A stretch of 64,000 bases of DNA. Origin: Kribbibacterium absianum. GTDB lineage: Bacteria; Actinomycetota; Coriobacteriia; Coriobacteriales; Atopobiaceae. This document shows, in pieces, positions 19,680 to 28,375 of the stretch. The position numbers were made by a program, and so were the translations under genes. Numbering within the stretch: the stretch's first letter is position 1; each line of letters begins with the position of its first letter. The DNA lies in contig NZ_JASJEX010000002.1 in the NCBI RefSeq assembly GCF_030067705.1, positions 62,001 through 126,000 on the forward strand, given 5' to 3'. The notes beneath the pieces are model-generated. The model saw nothing but the letters and a program-made list of their open reading frames with translations. It was not told where the DNA came from and did no database searches.

Positions 19680-21983
19680 CTACAGCGTGTGCTCCGACCG
19701 ATTGATGATGTCGTCCTGGATGCCCTTGGCCAGCTCGGTGAACATGGCACTGTACCCCGCCACGCGGACGACGAGGTCCTTGTGGTTCTCCGGGTGCGCC
19801 TGCGCGTCGAGCAGCGTGGCCTTGTCGACGACGTTGAACTGGATGTGCTGGATCTTCAGGCGGCAGAACGCGCGGAGGTACGCGGCCAGCTTGTTGAGGC
19901 CCTCGTCGCCCGCGAGCGTGCTCGGCGAGAACTTCACATTGAGCAGCGAGCCGTTGGAGTCCTGGATGTTGTCCAGCTTGGACACGGACCTGAGCGACGC
20001 GGTGGGCCCGTGCTGGTCGCGGCCGACCATCGGCGAGAGGCCGCCGTCGGCCAGCTGGTCGTGGGCGTGGCGGCCGTCCGGCGTGGCGCCGCAAGCCTCG
20101 CCGAGCGGGATGTGCGCGGACACCGTGTAACTGCCCGGCTGGAAGTGGCCGCCGCGGGGGTTCTCGTAGCGCACCACCTCGTGGCCGTAGTGGCTGAGGA
20201 GACGCGCGCCGAGGGTGTCCACCTCGTCGATGTCGTTGCCGTACTTGGGGAACTGGTTGATGAAGCGCTGGCGCCAGACCTCGTCGCCGTCGCCGGACCA
20301 GTCGCGCCCGAGCATCGCGCTCATCTCGTCCCAGTCGAGAAGGCCCTGTTCGATGACGGCCTGCTTGAGCACCACGAGGGAGTCGGCGAGGTTGGGGGTG
20401 CCCACGCCCTGGACGCCGGACGGGTTGTACTTCGCGCCGCCTTCGGTGATGTCACGGCCGCGCTCGATCGCGCCGTCCATCAGCGAGGAGAGGAGCGGGG
20501 TCGGAGCCGTCGCGCGATGTGCGAGGTCGCAAGTGTTGCAGCCCTCGACCATCAGCTTGACCATGCGGTCGATGACGCCCTCGACGGCGCCCACCAGCCC
20601 GTCGAAGGTCTCGAAGCCCTCGGGGTTCTCCTCGAGCGCGATCTCCAGGCAGCGGACCATGTTGAACATCGAGATGTCGTGGAGGCCGTACATGCGGCCG
20701 GGGATCGACAGCTCGACGCAGCCCACCACGGAGTAGTCGCGGGCGTCCTCGAGGGAGACGCCGCGGTTCACGAACGCGAGCACGTTGGCCTCGTCGTTGA
20801 AGACCTGGGGCATGCCGTCGCCGAGGCGGATCACGTCGCCAGCGCAGGTGAGCAGGCGCGCCGGGGTGAGCGAGTGCACGCGCAGGGACAGGTTGGGCTG
20901 CGGCAGGCGCGTGTCGTGTTGCACCTGGAGGAGCAGCTCGGAGAGCTCGTTGGAGCAGTCCTTGCCCTGGGCGTCGATGCCGCCGGCGGTGATCGTGAAA
21001 CCGGAGGGGAAGCCGGCGAAGAACTTGGCGGACTCGGTGGAGCGCACGAAGACCACCGTGTTGCACTTGAGGTAGAACTCCTGGATCCACTCGCGGAGAG
21101 CGTCGGCGGAGAGCTCGCGCTCGCTCACCTGGTAGAGGGGCCAGAGGTACTGGTCCATGCGGCCGAGGGAGATGGAGCTGGCGTTGGACTCGTGCTGGAG
21201 CACGAGCAGCGTCATCCAGAGCTGTTGGAGGCCGCCAACGAAGTCGCGGGCCGGCTCGGTGGCGAGACGCGCCATGCGGGCGGCGGCCTCGTCGAGCTCC
21301 TGGGCACGGGCCTCGTTGCCGGCCTCGCGGGCCTCGGCGGCGAGGCGCCCGCACTCCACCACGTAGCGGCCGTAGTAAGAGATGACGGCCTCGAGGCAGA
21401 TGACGGCTGCCTGGAGGAACGCGTTGTTCGGGTTCTCGGCCAGCTGCGCCCGGGCCTTCTCGAGCTGGGCGCCCCAGCCTTCGTCAATCACAAGGCCGAA
21501 GTCCGGGATGATGTGGCCCTGCCCCTTGTCGGTCTGGGCCACGGCGAAGACCTTGGTCCTCTGGGCCTCGACCACCTCGGGCGCCACGTGGGCCCGGTAC
21601 CAGTCGTTGAGGGACCTGCCGGCCCAGTAGGGCTTGAGGACCTCGCGGTAGGTGGCCTTGTCCTCGTCGGTGATGGCGAAGCGGTCCTGCGGGCGGGTGC
21701 CGAACTGGTCCAGCTCGTCCTCGATCCAGTAGGGGCTCATCTCCGGGGAGACCACACCGGCGCGCGGCACGGCGGTGCGGTTGCCCAGGAGGCGCTCGCC
21801 CTCGCCAATCACGATCCGGTGGTTGTCGAGCAGGTGGCGCAGCGCCTTCGCACGGCGGACCACGACCGGCTCGCCCTCGGTGGCCTCGTAGCTCTCCTTG
21901 TAGAGGAGGGCCCGCTCGAGGTCGATGGGGCGCTCCTGCGCGAAGAGGCTTTCCTTGATGGCCTGGGTGCGGGGGGTGAGCAT
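19680..21983 (-). CDS. Glycyl-radical enzyme, PflD/dehydratase-like
   Basis: The 767-residue enzyme carries the two signatures of the family: the active-site cysteine Cys422 in VVGCVELSIPG, with Glu424 two residues later as in dehydratase/lyase-type members, and the radical glycine Gly743 in VVRVAGYSAMF near the C terminus. The single cysteine followed by Val-Glu separates it from true pyruvate formate-lyase, which has adjacent cysteines. Oxygen would destroy the radical form, so it works anaerobically. Its activase lies upstream at 22273 and an FSA-type aldolase downstream. The substrate is unknown; candidates are an anhydro- or deoxy-sugar phosphate, a diol or an amine. Confidence 0.88.
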   Translation of the reverse strand: MLTPRTQAIKESLFAQERPIDLERALLYKESYEATEGEPVVVRRAKALRHLLDNHRIVIGEGERLLGNRTAVPRAGVVSPEMSPYWIEDELDQFGTRPQDRFAITDEDKATYREVLKPYWAGRSLNDWYRAHVAPEVVEAQRTKVFAVAQTDKGQGHIIPDFGLVIDEGWGAQLEKARAQLAENPNNAFLQAAVICLEAVISYYGRYVVECGRLAAEAREAGNEARAQELDEAAARMARLATEPARDFVGGLQQLWMTLLVLQHESNASSISLGRMDQYLWPLYQVSERELSADALREWIQEFYLKCNTVVFVRSTESAKFFAGFPSGFTITAGGIDAQGKDCSNELSELLLQVQHDTRLPQPNLSLRVHSLTPARLLTCAGDVIRLGDGMPQVFNDEANVLAFVNRGVSLEDARDYSVVGCVELSIPGRMYGLHDISMFNMVRCLEIALEENPEGFETFDGLVGAVEGVIDRMVKLMVEGCNTCDLAHRATAPTPLLSSLMDGAIERGRDITEGGAKYNPSGVQGVGTPNLADSLVVLKQAVIEQGLLDWDEMSAMLGRDWSGDGDEVWRQRFINQFPKYGNDIDEVDTLGARLLSHYGHEVVRYENPRGGHFQPGSYTVSAHIPLGEACGATPDGRHAHDQLADGGLSPMVGRDQHGPTASLRSVSKLDNIQDSNGSLLNVKFSPSTLAGDEGLNKLAAYLRAFCRLKIQHIQFNVVDKATLLDAQAHPENHKDLVVRVAGYSAMFTELAKGIQDDIINRSEHTL

Positions 21984-22023
21984 GGCTTCTCCAGCGGACG
22001 TGGCTATTGATTACTCGTAGTTT

Positions 22024-22041
22024 ATCCGATTTGTGTCGGAT
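22024..22041. promoter_or_regulatory. Inverted repeat upstream of the glycyl-radical enzyme
   Basis: ATCCGA-TTTGTG-TCGGAT forms a 6-bp inverted repeat ending about 40 bp from the ATG at 21983. It sits where an operator for the adjacent DeoR regulator or another repressor would lie. Confidence 0.4.
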
Positions 22042-22122
22042 TGCGCGATAAAGTACGCGGTACGCCGACCTGCACGATTCCTGCACAAAGGGCTACGGGA
22101 GCGCGGCGGGGCTCGGCGCAAG

Positions 22123-22157
22123 TTCTGCAGCAAAAGGTCTAACTGGCCGCTGCAGAA
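22123..22157. promoter_or_regulatory. Long inverted repeat between activase and glycyl-radical enzyme
   Basis: Nine-base arms TTCTGCAGC (22123-22131) and GCTGCAGAA (22149-22157) are separated by 17 nt in the 289 bp gap 21984-22272. It may be an operator or a weak terminator after the activase gene. Nothing else is clear in this gap. Confidence 0.4.
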
Positions 22158-22272
22158 GACCGTGATTCTCGGCGACGAACCCGACGGTGCCGGATTTGGG
22201 CGACTTCGGCAGCGGCGTCGGGCGCGCTAGTTGCAAAACTTGGTGCAGAAGTTGAGCGCGAAGGAGACGCGC

Positions 22273-23151
22273 TCACTCCCCGTGCAGACGGGCGTCGAGA
22301 CCCTTCTCGGCGGCGGCGTCGACGATCCAAGCGACGTCCTCGTCCGCGAGCTGGGGCACGTCCCCCATCGTGTAGTCACGACCCATGGAGTCGTACTTTC
22401 CGCTGCCAAGCTGGTGGAACGGGAGCACGTCCACGCGGCGAAGGCCGAGGTCGACGATCGTGTCCAGGTTCGCCGCCACGTTCTCCGGCTGATCCGTGTA
22501 GCCGGGGACGATCGGCATGCGGGCCACCACGCGGGCCGCAAAGGCGTCGTCGCCGAGAAGCGCACGCAGCCGCCGGAGGTTCTCGTCGCGGATGCCAGGG
22601 TCAAGGCCGACCTGCTCGAGCGAGCGCGCGGCGTCGGCGATCTTGAAGTCCACGAGCCAGACGTCGATATGCCGGGCAAGCTCGGCGAGGACATCGTTGG
22701 ACAGTGGCAGCGCGAGCGTGGTCTCCAGCGCGGTTTGCAGCAGCTCTCGCTTGGCGCGGGCCATGAAGCAAGCGAGGAACTCCGGCCAGGTGAGGGCCTC
22801 GCCGCCAGAGACCGTGACACCGCCACCCGACTCCTCGTAGAACGCGGCGTCGCGGAGCATCTCGTCCATGAGGTCGTTCACGGACCTCGTCTCGCCCATG
22901 CGGGTCTTGGCCTTTTTGGGACAAAGCTCGGGCGGCGTGTCGCAGAGGCGCGCGCCGGGCTGGAAGTGCGAGCAGCCCATGCAGAGGCTGGGCTTGAAGG
23001 AGACCTCCGGCTCGCGGGACAGGTTCTCAGGGTTGCAGCACCAGGGGCAGCGGAACGGGCAGCCCTTGAGAAAGACATTGGTACGAATGCCGCCACCGTC
23101 ATGGAGCGAGTAGCGCTGGACGTTGGTGACGGTCGCGGTAGGGTTGCTCAT
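22273..23151 (-). CDS. Glycyl-radical enzyme activating enzyme (radical SAM)
   Basis: This 292-residue radical SAM activase would abstract hydrogen from Gly743 of the enzyme at 19680 using SAM and a 4Fe-4S cluster. The cluster cysteines are Cys31, Cys35 and Cys38 in GCPFRCPWCCNPE, preceded by the family block RYSLHDGGGIRTNVFLKG and followed by GGGVTVSGGEAL. A short cysteine-bearing insert (LCMGCSHFQPGARLC) replaces the full two-cluster ferredoxin insert seen in many dehydratase activases. I chose the ATG at 23151, with AAGGAG upstream. It precedes its target gene on the same strand. Confidence 0.9.
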   Translation of the reverse strand: MSNPTATVTNVQRYSLHDGGGIRTNVFLKGCPFRCPWCCNPENLSREPEVSFKPSLCMGCSHFQPGARLCDTPPELCPKKAKTRMGETRSVNDLMDEMLRDAAFYEESGGGVTVSGGEALTWPEFLACFMARAKRELLQTALETTLALPLSNDVLAELARHIDVWLVDFKIADAARSLEQVGLDPGIRDENLRRLRALLGDDAFAARVVARMPIVPGYTDQPENVAANLDTIVDLGLRRVDVLPFHQLGSGKYDSMGRDYTMGDVPQLADEDVAWIVDAAAEKGLDARLHGE

Positions 23152-23287
23152 GTCGGCTCCTTGGAGCTTAGTTCGTCGCATTTCCTATTGATTTATAGCA
23201 AGTCTGAGAAGCGACCAAACCAGAGCGCTGCACCTGCACGGACGGCCCACGAGAACGCGCCGCAATTCGGCACCAAACCGCGCGTTT

Positions 23288-23427
23288 TTGCATGCTTGGG
23301 CGGAATGGCGGCGCAGGGGGCCAACCACGCGCCGCCATTCCGCGTGAACCCGCACCTTGTCATAAGCACTCTTGCATGCTCAGGCCGAAGGGCGGCGCGT
23401 GCGGAGCGGTTCGCACCGCCCTTCGGC
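23288..23427. repeat. Two tandem TTGCATGCT-plus-hairpin modules
   Basis: The 340 bp gap 23152-23491 holds two modules that each start with TTGCATGCT (23288-23296 and 23372-23380). The first continues into perfect 15-bp arms GCGGAATGGCGGCGC (23300-23314) and GCGCCGCCATTCCGC (23329-23343). The second continues into 12-bp arms GCCGAAGGGCGG (23384-23395) and CCGCCCTTCGGC (23416-23427). Fragments of the same words (GAATGGCGGCGC) appear again near 23460. It looks non-coding. Confidence 0.7.
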
Positions 23428-23491
23428 GCAAAGTTGCAAGACCTTGCCGATTCGGCTCGAATGGCGGCGCAGCGCACGCCATACCGGCGAC

Positions 23492-24253
23492 TCAGCCCTC
23501 CAGGATGCGACCGCCGAGGTCCGCCACGGCCGCCTCCAAGCCCTCGTTGGGCTCGTCGGTGATCAGGGCGGTGAAGTCTGCCACGCTGGCAAACTCGTAG
23601 TTGCCGGGCGCGCCGAACTTCTGCAGGTCGGCCACCAGGTACGGGGTCTCGGTGCGGGCGAGGGCCGTGCGCTTGACGGCGGCGTCGTCCACGTCGAAGG
23701 TCAGCACGCCGCCGGTCTCCATATCGATGCCAAGGGCGCCGATGAACGACTTGTTGAAGCGCATCGGGGCCAGCGCGTCCACCGTCATCGTGCCCACGAA
23801 GCCGTTGAGCTCGAGGTTCACCGTGCCGCCCGTGGAGAGCACCTTGAGCAAGGGGTTCTGCGCGAGGATCTGCAGCAGGTCGATCATGTTCGAAACCACG
23901 ATGCAGCGCTTGGTCCCGGTGGCCAGCAGCTCGGCGAGCGCGATGTTGGTGGTGGAGACGTCGAGGAAGACCGTGTCGCCGTCGCCGATCAGCTCGTAGG
24001 ACTGCTCGGCGATGCGGCGCTTCTCGTCCGTGCGCACACCGATGCGGTGGAAGATGTTGCGGTCCGGCGCGGCCTCGACGCGGATCGCGCCGCCGTAGAC
24101 CTTCTTGCACCGGCCCTCCTCGGCCAGGGTCTTGAGGTCCTTGCGGATGCAGTCCTCGCTGACGTCGTAGCGCTGGGCGAGGTCGGAAACAGTCACGCGG
24201 CCGTCCGTCTGGATCTGCTCGGCGATGGCGTCCTGGCGCTCTTTGAGGAACAT
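23492..24253 (-). CDS. DeoR-family transcriptional regulator
   Basis: The 253-residue protein has an N-terminal DeoR helix-turn-helix (residues 1-57, VTVSDLAQRYDVSEDCIRKDL) and a DeoRC sugar-phosphate-sensing domain with FLDVSTTNIALAE and STGGTVNLE. DeoR repressors are usually released by a phosphorylated sugar. It lies upstream of, and on the same strand as, the activase, glycyl-radical enzyme and aldolase genes, which are its likely targets and point to a sugar-phosphate substrate. The intervening 340 bp carry the hairpin modules, so the genes are probably not one simple operon. Confidence 0.85.
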   Translation of the reverse strand: MFLKERQDAIAEQIQTDGRVTVSDLAQRYDVSEDCIRKDLKTLAEEGRCKKVYGGAIRVEAAPDRNIFHRIGVRTDEKRRIAEQSYELIGDGDTVFLDVSTTNIALAELLATGTKRCIVVSNMIDLLQILAQNPLLKVLSTGGTVNLELNGFVGTMTVDALAPMRFNKSFIGALGIDMETGGVLTFDVDDAAVKRTALARTETPYLVADLQKFGAPGNYEFASVADFTALITDEPNEGLEAAVADLGGRILEG

Positions 24254-24371
24254 GGGGACTCCCTCTCAAATGGTCGTGGTCTGTCCCACTTTATTCCACT
24301 TTCCAAAGGATCCGCGCAAACGGACGACTGGGCATAAGGGAACCCGAGAGAACCCGACCCGAGGAGCGCCC

Positions 24372-25160
24372 ATGTTGGCCGATGTCGCTTTGTACCTGCT
24401 GATCCCGCTCGCGGGAACCACGCTCGGTTCCGCCTGCGTGCTGTTCTTGAAGAACGGCCTCAAGAGCTGGGTGCAGCGCGCGCTGGCCGGGTTCGCGGCG
24501 GGCGTGATGGTGGCCGCGTCCATCTGGTCGCTGCTCGACCCGGCGCTCGAGGAGTCCGCCCACCTCGGCACCTGGTCCTTCGTGCCGGCGGTGGTGGGCT
24601 TTTGGCTGGGCATCGGGTTCCTGCTGCTGCTGGACATGACGGTGCCGCACCTCCATGCGGGGGCCGACGCGCCCGAGGGGCACGCGTCGCGCCTCAAGCG
24701 CACGACGATGCTGGTCTTCGCCGTGACGCTGCACAACGTGCCGGAGGGCATGGCGCTCGGCGTCGTGGTGGCCGGCTGGCTGAGCGGCGCGGTCGACATC
24801 TCTGCGGCCGGGGCCCTGGCGCTCGCGCTTGGCATCGCGATTCAGAACTTCCCGGAAGGCGCGATCATCTCGATGCCGCTCCACGCCGAGGGGGCGAGCA
24901 AGGGCAAGGCGTTCTGGCTCGGGACGCTGTCCGGCGTGGTGGAACCTGTCGCCGGGCTGGTCACGATCGCGCTGAGCGACCTCGTGATCCCCGCGCTCCC
25001 CTATCTGCTGAGCTTTGCCGCCGGCGCGATGATGTACGTGGTGGTGGAGGAGCTCGTGCCCGAGATGAGCGAGGGCGAGGGCGGCCACTCGAACCTGCCG
25101 ACCATCCTGTTCGCGCTCGGGTTCACCCTGATGCTCGCGCTCGACGTGGCGCTCGCTTGA
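24372..25160 (+). CDS. ZIP-family metal transporter
   Basis: The 262-residue membrane protein has about eight hydrophobic helices and the two ZIP metal-site motifs HNVPEGMALG and QNFPEGAIIS, plus a histidine-containing loop (DMTVPHLHAGADAPEGH). It belongs to the GufA/ZupT-like branch, which imports Zn2+ and sometimes Fe2+ or Mn2+. The ATG at 24372 follows GAGGAG. It is divergent from the DeoR regulator. The TGA stop (25158-25160) directly abuts the family A palindrome. Confidence 0.9.
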   Translation: MLADVALYLLIPLAGTTLGSACVLFLKNGLKSWVQRALAGFAAGVMVAASIWSLLDPALEESAHLGTWSFVPAVVGFWLGIGFLLLLDMTVPHLHAGADAPEGHASRLKRTTMLVFAVTLHNVPEGMALGVVVAGWLSGAVDISAAGALALALGIAIQNFPEGAIISMPLHAEGASKGKAFWLGTLSGVVEPVAGLVTIALSDLVIPALPYLLSFAAGAMMYVVVEELVPEMSEGEGGHSNLPTILFALGFTLMLALDVALA

Positions 25161-25192
25161 CGTGCATTTGGGGACTGTCCCTAAATGCACGT
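25160..25192. repeat. 33 bp palindromic repeat at convergent stop codons (family A, copy 3)
   Basis: Arms ACGTGCATTTGGGGAC and GTCCCTAAATGCACGT flank one base. The ZIP stop codon abuts the left arm, and the TAG that ends the PAS-GGDEF gene (25181-25183, minus strand) is inside the right arm. Confidence 0.85.
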
Positions 25193-26235
25193 GAGCTGCA
25201 GGCGGTTCTTGCCGCCCGTTTTGGCCTGGTAGAGGGCCTTGTCGGCCGCGGCGTACAGCTCCTCGAAGCCAGCACTGCCATCGGGGCTGGTCACGGCGCC
25301 GATGGAGACCGAGGGCAGCGGGATGCCGAGGCCCGGGTCGTCGGAGCGGCGACCGGTGAACGTGTTCTGCGTCAGGCGCGCCACGAGCCCTTCCAGCGCC
25401 TTGCCCGCCGGTAGCCCGCGTGCGAACACCACGAACTCGTCGCCCCCGAAGCGCGCCACTACGTCGCCGGAGCGCACGGTCGAGCGCAGGTGCCGGGCCA
25501 GCGCCACGAGCACGCGGTCTCCCATCGGGTGTCCGTACGTGTCGTTGATGCCCTTGAAGTCGTCGATGTCGATGATGATGAAGCTGCCCGGCCTTGCGGA
25601 AGCCAAGGCCAACGCCCAGGCTTGAAGTCGTCGATGTCGATGATGATGAAGCTGCAGGGCTTGCCGCCCATCTCGAGCTACTCGACGATCCTCGCCACCC
25701 CGGCCGTGCGGTTGAGCACCCCCGTCAGGCCATCGATCTCCGCGCGGCGCTGGTAGGTGCCGAGCATGGCCATGACCTCGAACTTCTCGTTGGCCTCGGC
25801 AAGGGCCTCGCGCAGGCGCACCTCCTCGGTGACGTCGAGCAGTGTCACGTAGAACCAGCCCACGCCGGTGGAGTCCACGATGTAGTGGCCGTTGTCCTCG
25901 ATCCAGCGCACCTCGCCGTTCTTGCGCTTGATGCGGAAGCGCACGCGGTCCTCGGACTCGAGCCGCATCTGGTCCTGGATCTCGCGCATCACGCGCTCGC
26001 GGTCCTCCTCCATCACCATGCCGGGGAAGGTGTTGCCGGTGAGCTCGAGGAACTCCTCGTAGTCGCGGCACCCGAACATGCGGATCAGGCCGTTGTTCAC
26101 ATAGTCGAGGGCGCACTCGTCGTCCGCGCGGTACCGGAAGACGCCGCCGGGGATGCGGTCGAGGAACTCGTGGGAGACTTCGGCGTCGATCTGCTCGCCC
26201 GGGCCGTCCGTGCCCATGCGATGGAAAACGGTCAT
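25181..26235 (-). pseudogene. PAS-GGDEF diguanylate cyclase, broken by a stop codon and a 68 bp duplication
   Basis: The N-terminal part (26235 to 25681) encodes a PAS sensor domain followed by a coiled linker and the start of a GGDEF domain (IDGLTGVLNRTAGVARIVE), then an in-frame TAG at 25678-25680. Beyond it, the word FIIIDIDDFK is encoded twice because 35 bp (25553-25587 and 25621-25655) are duplicated around a 33-bp segment, shifting the frame by 68 nt. The remainder encodes an intact GGDEF half (GINDTYGHPMGDR, RFGGDEFVVFARG, PSVSIGA) ending at 25181. An intact protein would make cyclic di-GMP. Two independent lesions argue for a pseudogene, although the N-terminal PAS protein (185 residues) could still be made. 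Confidence 0.8.
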
Positions 26236-26334
26236 GGGGTCCTCACCGTGGTCGTCTGTGCCGAACGCCCCAAGGGTAGCTGACACATCGCTGAAACGCC
26301 AGCCTTTGATGCGTCCGGCGCCGAGCCAACCGGG

Positions 26335-27408
26335 CTACAGGGAGGCCGCGTCGAGGTGTTTGGCGAGCGCCTCCGTGTGGTTCGAGAACTGCAGCGCCGT
26401 CTCGCGGGTCACGCGACCCTCCTTCACGAGGTCGAACAGGCTCTGGTCCATGGTCCGCATGCCCTGGGCGCCGCCCGCCGCGATCACGGAGTCCATCTGG
26501 TGGGTCTTCTCCTCGCGGATCAGGTTGCGGATGGCCGGGTTCGCCACCATGATCTCCCAGGCCGGCGCGACACCGCCGTCAACGGTGGGCACGAGCTGCT
26601 GCGACACGACCGCCTGCAGCACCATCGCCAGCTGGATGCGGATCTGGCGCTGCTGGTTGGCCGGGAAGGCGTCGACGATGCGGTCCACGGTGGTCGCCGC
26701 GCCCGTGGTGTGCAGCGTGGAGAACAGCAGCTGCGCCATCTCGGCGGCCGTCACGGCGGTGGCGATGGTCTCGGCGTCGCGCATCTCGCCGAGTAGGATC
26801 ACGTCGGGGCTCTCGCGCATCGCGGAGCGCAGCGCCTCGGCATAGGTGGCGACGTCGGTGGGCACCTCGCGCTGGGTCACGATGGACGTGCCGTGCCGGT
26901 GCACGAACTCGATGGGGTCCTCCATCGTGACGATGTGGCCGGAGCGCGTGTGGTTGAGCCGGTCGATGAGACAGGCGAGCGTCGTGGACTTGCCCGCGCC
27001 GGCCGGGCCGGTGACGAGCACGAGGCCCTTCTGGAAGTCCGCGCAGGCCATGACCTCGGGCGGGATGTTGTAGTCCTCCGGTCGCGGCAGCGAGAACGGG
27101 ATCACGCGGATCACCGCGGCGTACGAGCCGCGCTGGCGGAACACGTTGATGCGGAAGCGCCCGAGGCCCGCGATGGCGAACGAGAAGTCGTCGTCGTGGT
27201 TCTCCGAGGCCTCGAAGGGGCCGAAGTCGCGGCCCGCCAGCGCATAGACCCGCCGGAGGAGCTCCTCGGTGTGCGCGGGCGCGAGCGGCGCCATGTCCAT
27301 GCGGTGCTGGTGGCCGTCCACCGCGTAGGCCAACGGCAGGCCGGGCACGACGAACACGTCCGACGCGCCCTCCTCGATCATCTGCGCGAGCAGCTCGTTG
27401 ATGTCCAT
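26335..27408 (-). CDS. PilT-type twitching/type IV pilus ATPase
   Basis: The 357-residue cytoplasmic hexameric ATPase belongs to the PilT branch of secretion ATPases: Walker A GPAGAGKSTT (133-142), Asp box MEDPIEFVH, Walker B DVILLGEMRD, His box LLFSTLHTTGA, and the PilT-type tail AIRNLIREEKTHQM. It would power pilus retraction or, in a reduced system, all motion. AGGAAGG precedes the ATG at 27408. It is the last gene of the pilus-like operon, 38 bp after the 27447 gene. No PilB/GspE-type extension ATPase is present in the window. Confidence 0.85.
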   Translation of the reverse strand: MDINELLAQMIEEGASDVFVVPGLPLAYAVDGHQHRMDMAPLAPAHTEELLRRVYALAGRDFGPFEASENHDDDFSFAIAGLGRFRINVFRQRGSYAAVIRVIPFSLPRPEDYNIPPEVMACADFQKGLVLVTGPAGAGKSTTLACLIDRLNHTRSGHIVTMEDPIEFVHRHGTSIVTQREVPTDVATYAEALRSAMRESPDVILLGEMRDAETIATAVTAAEMAQLLFSTLHTTGAATTVDRIVDAFPANQQRQIRIQLAMVLQAVVSQQLVPTVDGGVAPAWEIMVANPAIRNLIREEKTHQMDSVIAAGGAQGMRTMDQSLFDLVKEGRVTRETALQFSNHTEALAKHLDAASL

Positions 27409-27446
27409 GGTGCCTTCCTCTCGGGAGTGTCGGTGAATCGAAGCGG

Positions 27447-27947
27447 CTACGGCTCTAGGGGGCCCTGCCAGACCTGCGGGGGCTCGTCCTCCGGGATGTC
27501 GCTCGTGGCGACCCAGGCGTCGACGGTGCAGGCGAGGCGCTCGTCCACGGAGAGGCGCACGAGCAACTTTCGCGTCCCGCCGCAGGTGAACGTGCCGACG
27601 ATCGAGCCGCCGTCGCGCTCCAGGCCATAGGTGGCGACAAGGGGCCCCGCGGCCTCGGGCCTCGTCGCCAGCGCCCGGTCGAGGGCCGCCAGCGCGGCGT
27701 CGAGGTCGAGCCCGGCGGCGCGGGACTCGGCGAGCGACCCCTCCACCTGCGCGAGCACCGCGTTGGCCGCGGCCTCGTTGGCGTAGGTGGCCTCGAGCGT
27801 CGCGGCCTGGCGCTCGGCCGTGGCCCGCTGCGCCTGCCCAGTGGCCAGGCAGAGCACCGCGAGCACGGCAAGGCACACGCCCATGACCAGCACGAACACG
27901 CTCACGGGGCCGAGACGCACGGCCCCGGCGTCGCGACGGGCGCTCAT
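27447..27947 (-). CDS. Small membrane-anchored protein of the pilus-like operon
   Basis: The 166-residue protein has one N-terminal membrane helix (about 15-38, VSVFVLVMGVCLAVLAVLCL), an alanine-rich helical stretch (40-95) and a beta-rich C-terminal part containing a single cysteine pair candidate (TFTCGG and LACTVD). It fits the size and layout of minor pseudopilins, but no Gly-Phe...Glu prepilin cleavage site is seen. Its start overlaps the upstream gene's stop by four bases (27944-27947). I do not recognise a named family. Confidence 0.65.
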   Translation of the reverse strand: MSARRDAGAVRLGPVSVFVLVMGVCLAVLAVLCLATGQAQRATAERQAATLEATYANEAAANAVLAQVEGSLAESRAAGLDLDAALAALDRALATRPEAAGPLVATYGLERDGGSIVGTFTCGGTRKLLVRLSVDERLACTVDAWVATSDIPEDEPPQVWQGPLEP

Positions 27948-28375
27948 GAGGCACCGCCTGTCCCGGCTCCGTCGGCGGCCTTCACGAACCGCGCGGTGGA
28001 GAGCGTGACGAGCGGCTCGGCGCCCCCGTCGCTCACGGAGATCGCGGCCGTCCAGAACGTGCCGGCGTCCTGCTCGGTGGCCTCGGTGGCACAGGTCACG
28101 AGAAGGCCGTCCTGCTCCCAGGCCGTCTCGACCACCGACGCCGGGTCCGCCGCGAACCGCTCGGCCACGGACTGCGCGACGGCCGAGGCGCGCGTCAGGT
28201 CGCTCGCGCTTGCGGACAGCAGCGCCGTCCGGCTGAACGCGCTCATCAACACCGCGAGGCTAAAGGCGAGCACAGCGGTCAGCAACAGCGCCTCGACGAT
28301 GAGGGCGCGGGTGCGTCCGGACGTCTCGTCGCGCCGCGCGCCAAGGGCGCCGAACACAGAGGGCCGCCCGGTCAT
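27944..28375 (-). CDS. Pseudopilin-like membrane protein of the pilus-like operon
   Basis: The 143-residue protein has an N-terminal cytoplasmic tail of about 20 residues, then RALIVEALLLTAVLAFSLAV, where a Glu lies five residues into the hydrophobic helix as in pilin-like proteins, but arginine replaces the usual glycine before the cleavage point. The remainder is a small extracytoplasmic domain. I chose the ATG at 28375, which overlaps the upstream stop (ATGA). Function is inferred from the operon context only. Confidence 0.65.
   Translation of the reverse strand: MTGRPSVFGALGARRDETSGRTRALIVEALLLTAVLAFSLAVLMSAFSRTALLSASASDLTRASAVAQSVAERFAADPASVVETAWEQDGLLVTCATEATEQDAGTFWTAAISVSDGGAEPLVTLSTARFVKAADGAGTGGAS

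Noticed and set aside
19689-22010. 773-codon open frame opposite the glycyl-radical enzyme
   Set aside because: Same mirror effect; the minus-strand protein has complete catalytic motifs.
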